Assembly: GCF_008831285.2 (NCBI RefSeq)
Contig: NC_045143.1
Coordinates: 20,854,854 to 20,918,853, forward strand
Length of the DNA stretch: 64,000 bases
Reading direction: 5' to 3'
Origin: Nymphaea colorata
Taxonomy: Eukaryota; Streptophyta; Magnoliopsida; Nymphaeales; Nymphaeaceae
Shown: piece by piece, positions 62,731-64,000 of the stretch
How the letters are laid out: each line of letters begins with the position of its first letter
Numbering within the stretch: the first letter of the stretch is position 1
Made by a program: the position numbers and the translations under genes
The notes under the pieces: generated by a model
What the model was told of the DNA's origin: nothing
What the model saw: only the letters and a program-made list of their open reading frames with translations
Databases searched by the model: none

Positions 62731-64000
62731 ATGGCGACAGGAGGCGCTACAGTTAAGGCAGTGGCTCTTATTGCTGGCGACCCCAATGTCAAGGGTTCGC
62801 TTCACTTCTTCCAGGACGCTACTGGTCCTAATTCTTCTCTCTACCGCTCCTAGCTGCTGTTAATATGATGTATTTTTTTTTTGGCACAAGTGCTTTCTCT
62901 TTTTGCTCTTTTCACCACATTGGCCGCTTCGGTTATGGAAGTTTTCTTATACTTTCTTTGTTAATCTTTTTGCTTTGGTAAGAAAAGGGAAAACGCATTC
63001 AGTTTGTACATGATCTGGCGGCTTTATGAGTTGTTTGGGCTGTTTCAGGGGCTACCCATGTCACAGGGAGGATCGCAGGCCTCTCCCCTGGTCTACATGG
63101 ATTCCATATTCATGCCTTGGGCGATACCACCAATGGCTGCATCTCAACCGGTTTAGCTTGTTTTCTTCTGGTTTCTTTTCTCTTAATTGGCTTGAACAGT
63201 TGATGTGAATGTGTTTGTTTCTAGGTCCTCATTTCAATCCACTTAAAAGGAACCACGGCGCCCGTACTGATGAGGATAGGCACGCCGGCGACCTCGGCAA
63301 CATATTCGCCGGTCAGGATGGTGAGTTTCGTTCCAGTTTAGGCGTTACTGGTTCCGAGTATCCCTTAATGGAAAATAATGGATTTTGATTTTTGCGCTTC
63401 AGGAGTGGCTGAAGTTCGTTTGAAGGACATGCAGGTAAAGAGCCTTAATGGCGGAAAGTATATTTGTTTGTCCCCTTTTGATTCTTTGCTTGTTTCATCC
63501 GTAATTGGTCCTTGGATTAATCTTCGGTACTTTCTTTTTTCATCCTATGCATTCAATTTATAGATTCCGCTTACGGGACCGCATTCGATACTCGGAAGAG
63601 CCGTTGTTGTTCACGCTTATCCTGATGATCTTGGCAGAGGTGGGTTGAAGAGCAACTATTTTTAGTATCTTTTGCATTAATTTTTGTTACTCTCTTCTGT
63701 CATCCTGAGAAACACCAAAGTCAGTGTAGCTTTCCATGTTTTTTATCTTGCTATTAGGATAATGCATTATGATACAGTGGATGCCAGTCGTATTAATGTT
63801 GTATCAGTTCCTTCATTTGTGAAGGAACTGACTGTTCTGGTTTAATGACATCTATGTTGCGCTCTTTCAGTTTTTTTCTCATTTTGTGTTCTACCAAATA
63901 ATAAATTATGAAGTGAAACTTCTGTGCATATAGTAGCATACTGAAACTAATTGCTTTTATACCTTTCCTTCCAATTTCTACTATCATAGAGAAAAGTAAG
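62731..64000 (+). CDS. CSD3: Cu/Zn superoxide dismutase, CSD3-like, exons 1-5 (partial)
   Basis: The enzyme converts superoxide to oxygen and hydrogen peroxide. Exons are 62731-62824, 63049-63150, 63225-63320, 63403-63434 and 63564-63639. All join in frame to 133 codons plus one base; intron 5 runs past the window end, so the last exons are missing. Copper ligands H51, H53, H68 and H125 and zinc ligands H68, H76, H85 and D88 are all present, as is the disulfide Cys62. The N-terminal [13 protein letters not shown] and the [12 protein letters not shown] block resemble Arabidopsis CSD3, the peroxisomal isoform, whose targeting tail would be in the missing part. Oddities: the usual HAD.DDLG reads HAYPDDLG (Y127), and intron 1 has the weak donor GTCCTA. 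No transit peptide is seen. Confidence 0.93.

Overview
This window is nuclear DNA from a flowering plant. The evidence is spliced genes with GT-AG introns that encode clearly plant-type proteins (class-II-like alpha-tubulin, eIF4A, a single-exon AP2/ERF factor, a CSD3-like Cu/Zn superoxide dismutase), a decayed plastid 23S rRNA insertion, and many plant retroelements and MITEs. The species cannot be fixed from sequence alone. Intergenic DNA is AT-rich and full of A/T runs and (TA)n and (GA)n microsatellites.

Layout. 1-6480: two decayed copies of one L1-type LINE reverse-transcriptase region, with a plastid 23S rRNA fragment (about 3205-4055) between them. 6503-6750: a possible tRNA-derived SINE. 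8137-12420 (minus): a complete five-exon alpha-tubulin gene. 12570-23600: gene-poor, with small repeats, one copy of a dispersed inverted-repeat family and a 148-bp hAT-like MITE. 23841-25378 (minus): a complete four-exon eIF4A coding region, probably with a 2.7-kb leader intron and a promoter near 28.24 kb. 28.8-34.3 kb: several MITEs and a microsatellite-linked tandem repeat. 35-42 kb: fragments of old Copia elements on both strands and a 175-bp tandem array. 43116-43979 (minus): an intact single-exon ERF gene. 44840-45348: a CACTA-like terminus with hairpins. 46181-51354: a very young, structurally complete Copia element (314-bp LTRs with 2 differences, 5-bp target duplication) inserted into an older Copia remnant. 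52866-53349: a GC/GA-rich island. 53350-58172 (minus): a truncated Gypsy element with a 3-kb LTR. 58173-61660: unclassified degenerate repeat with an internal duplication. 62731-64000 (plus): the first five exons of a CSD3-like Cu/Zn SOD, cut by the window end.

The four host genes do not form a pathway. They are housekeeping or regulatory genes (cytoskeleton, translation initiation, transcription, superoxide removal) separated by repeats. The best things to follow up are the young Copia element with its single gag frameshift and U3 duplication, the five-copy dispersed family that lies upstream of two of the genes, the MITEs with target duplications, and the plastid rRNA insertion. I found no convincing sign of an entirely new system.
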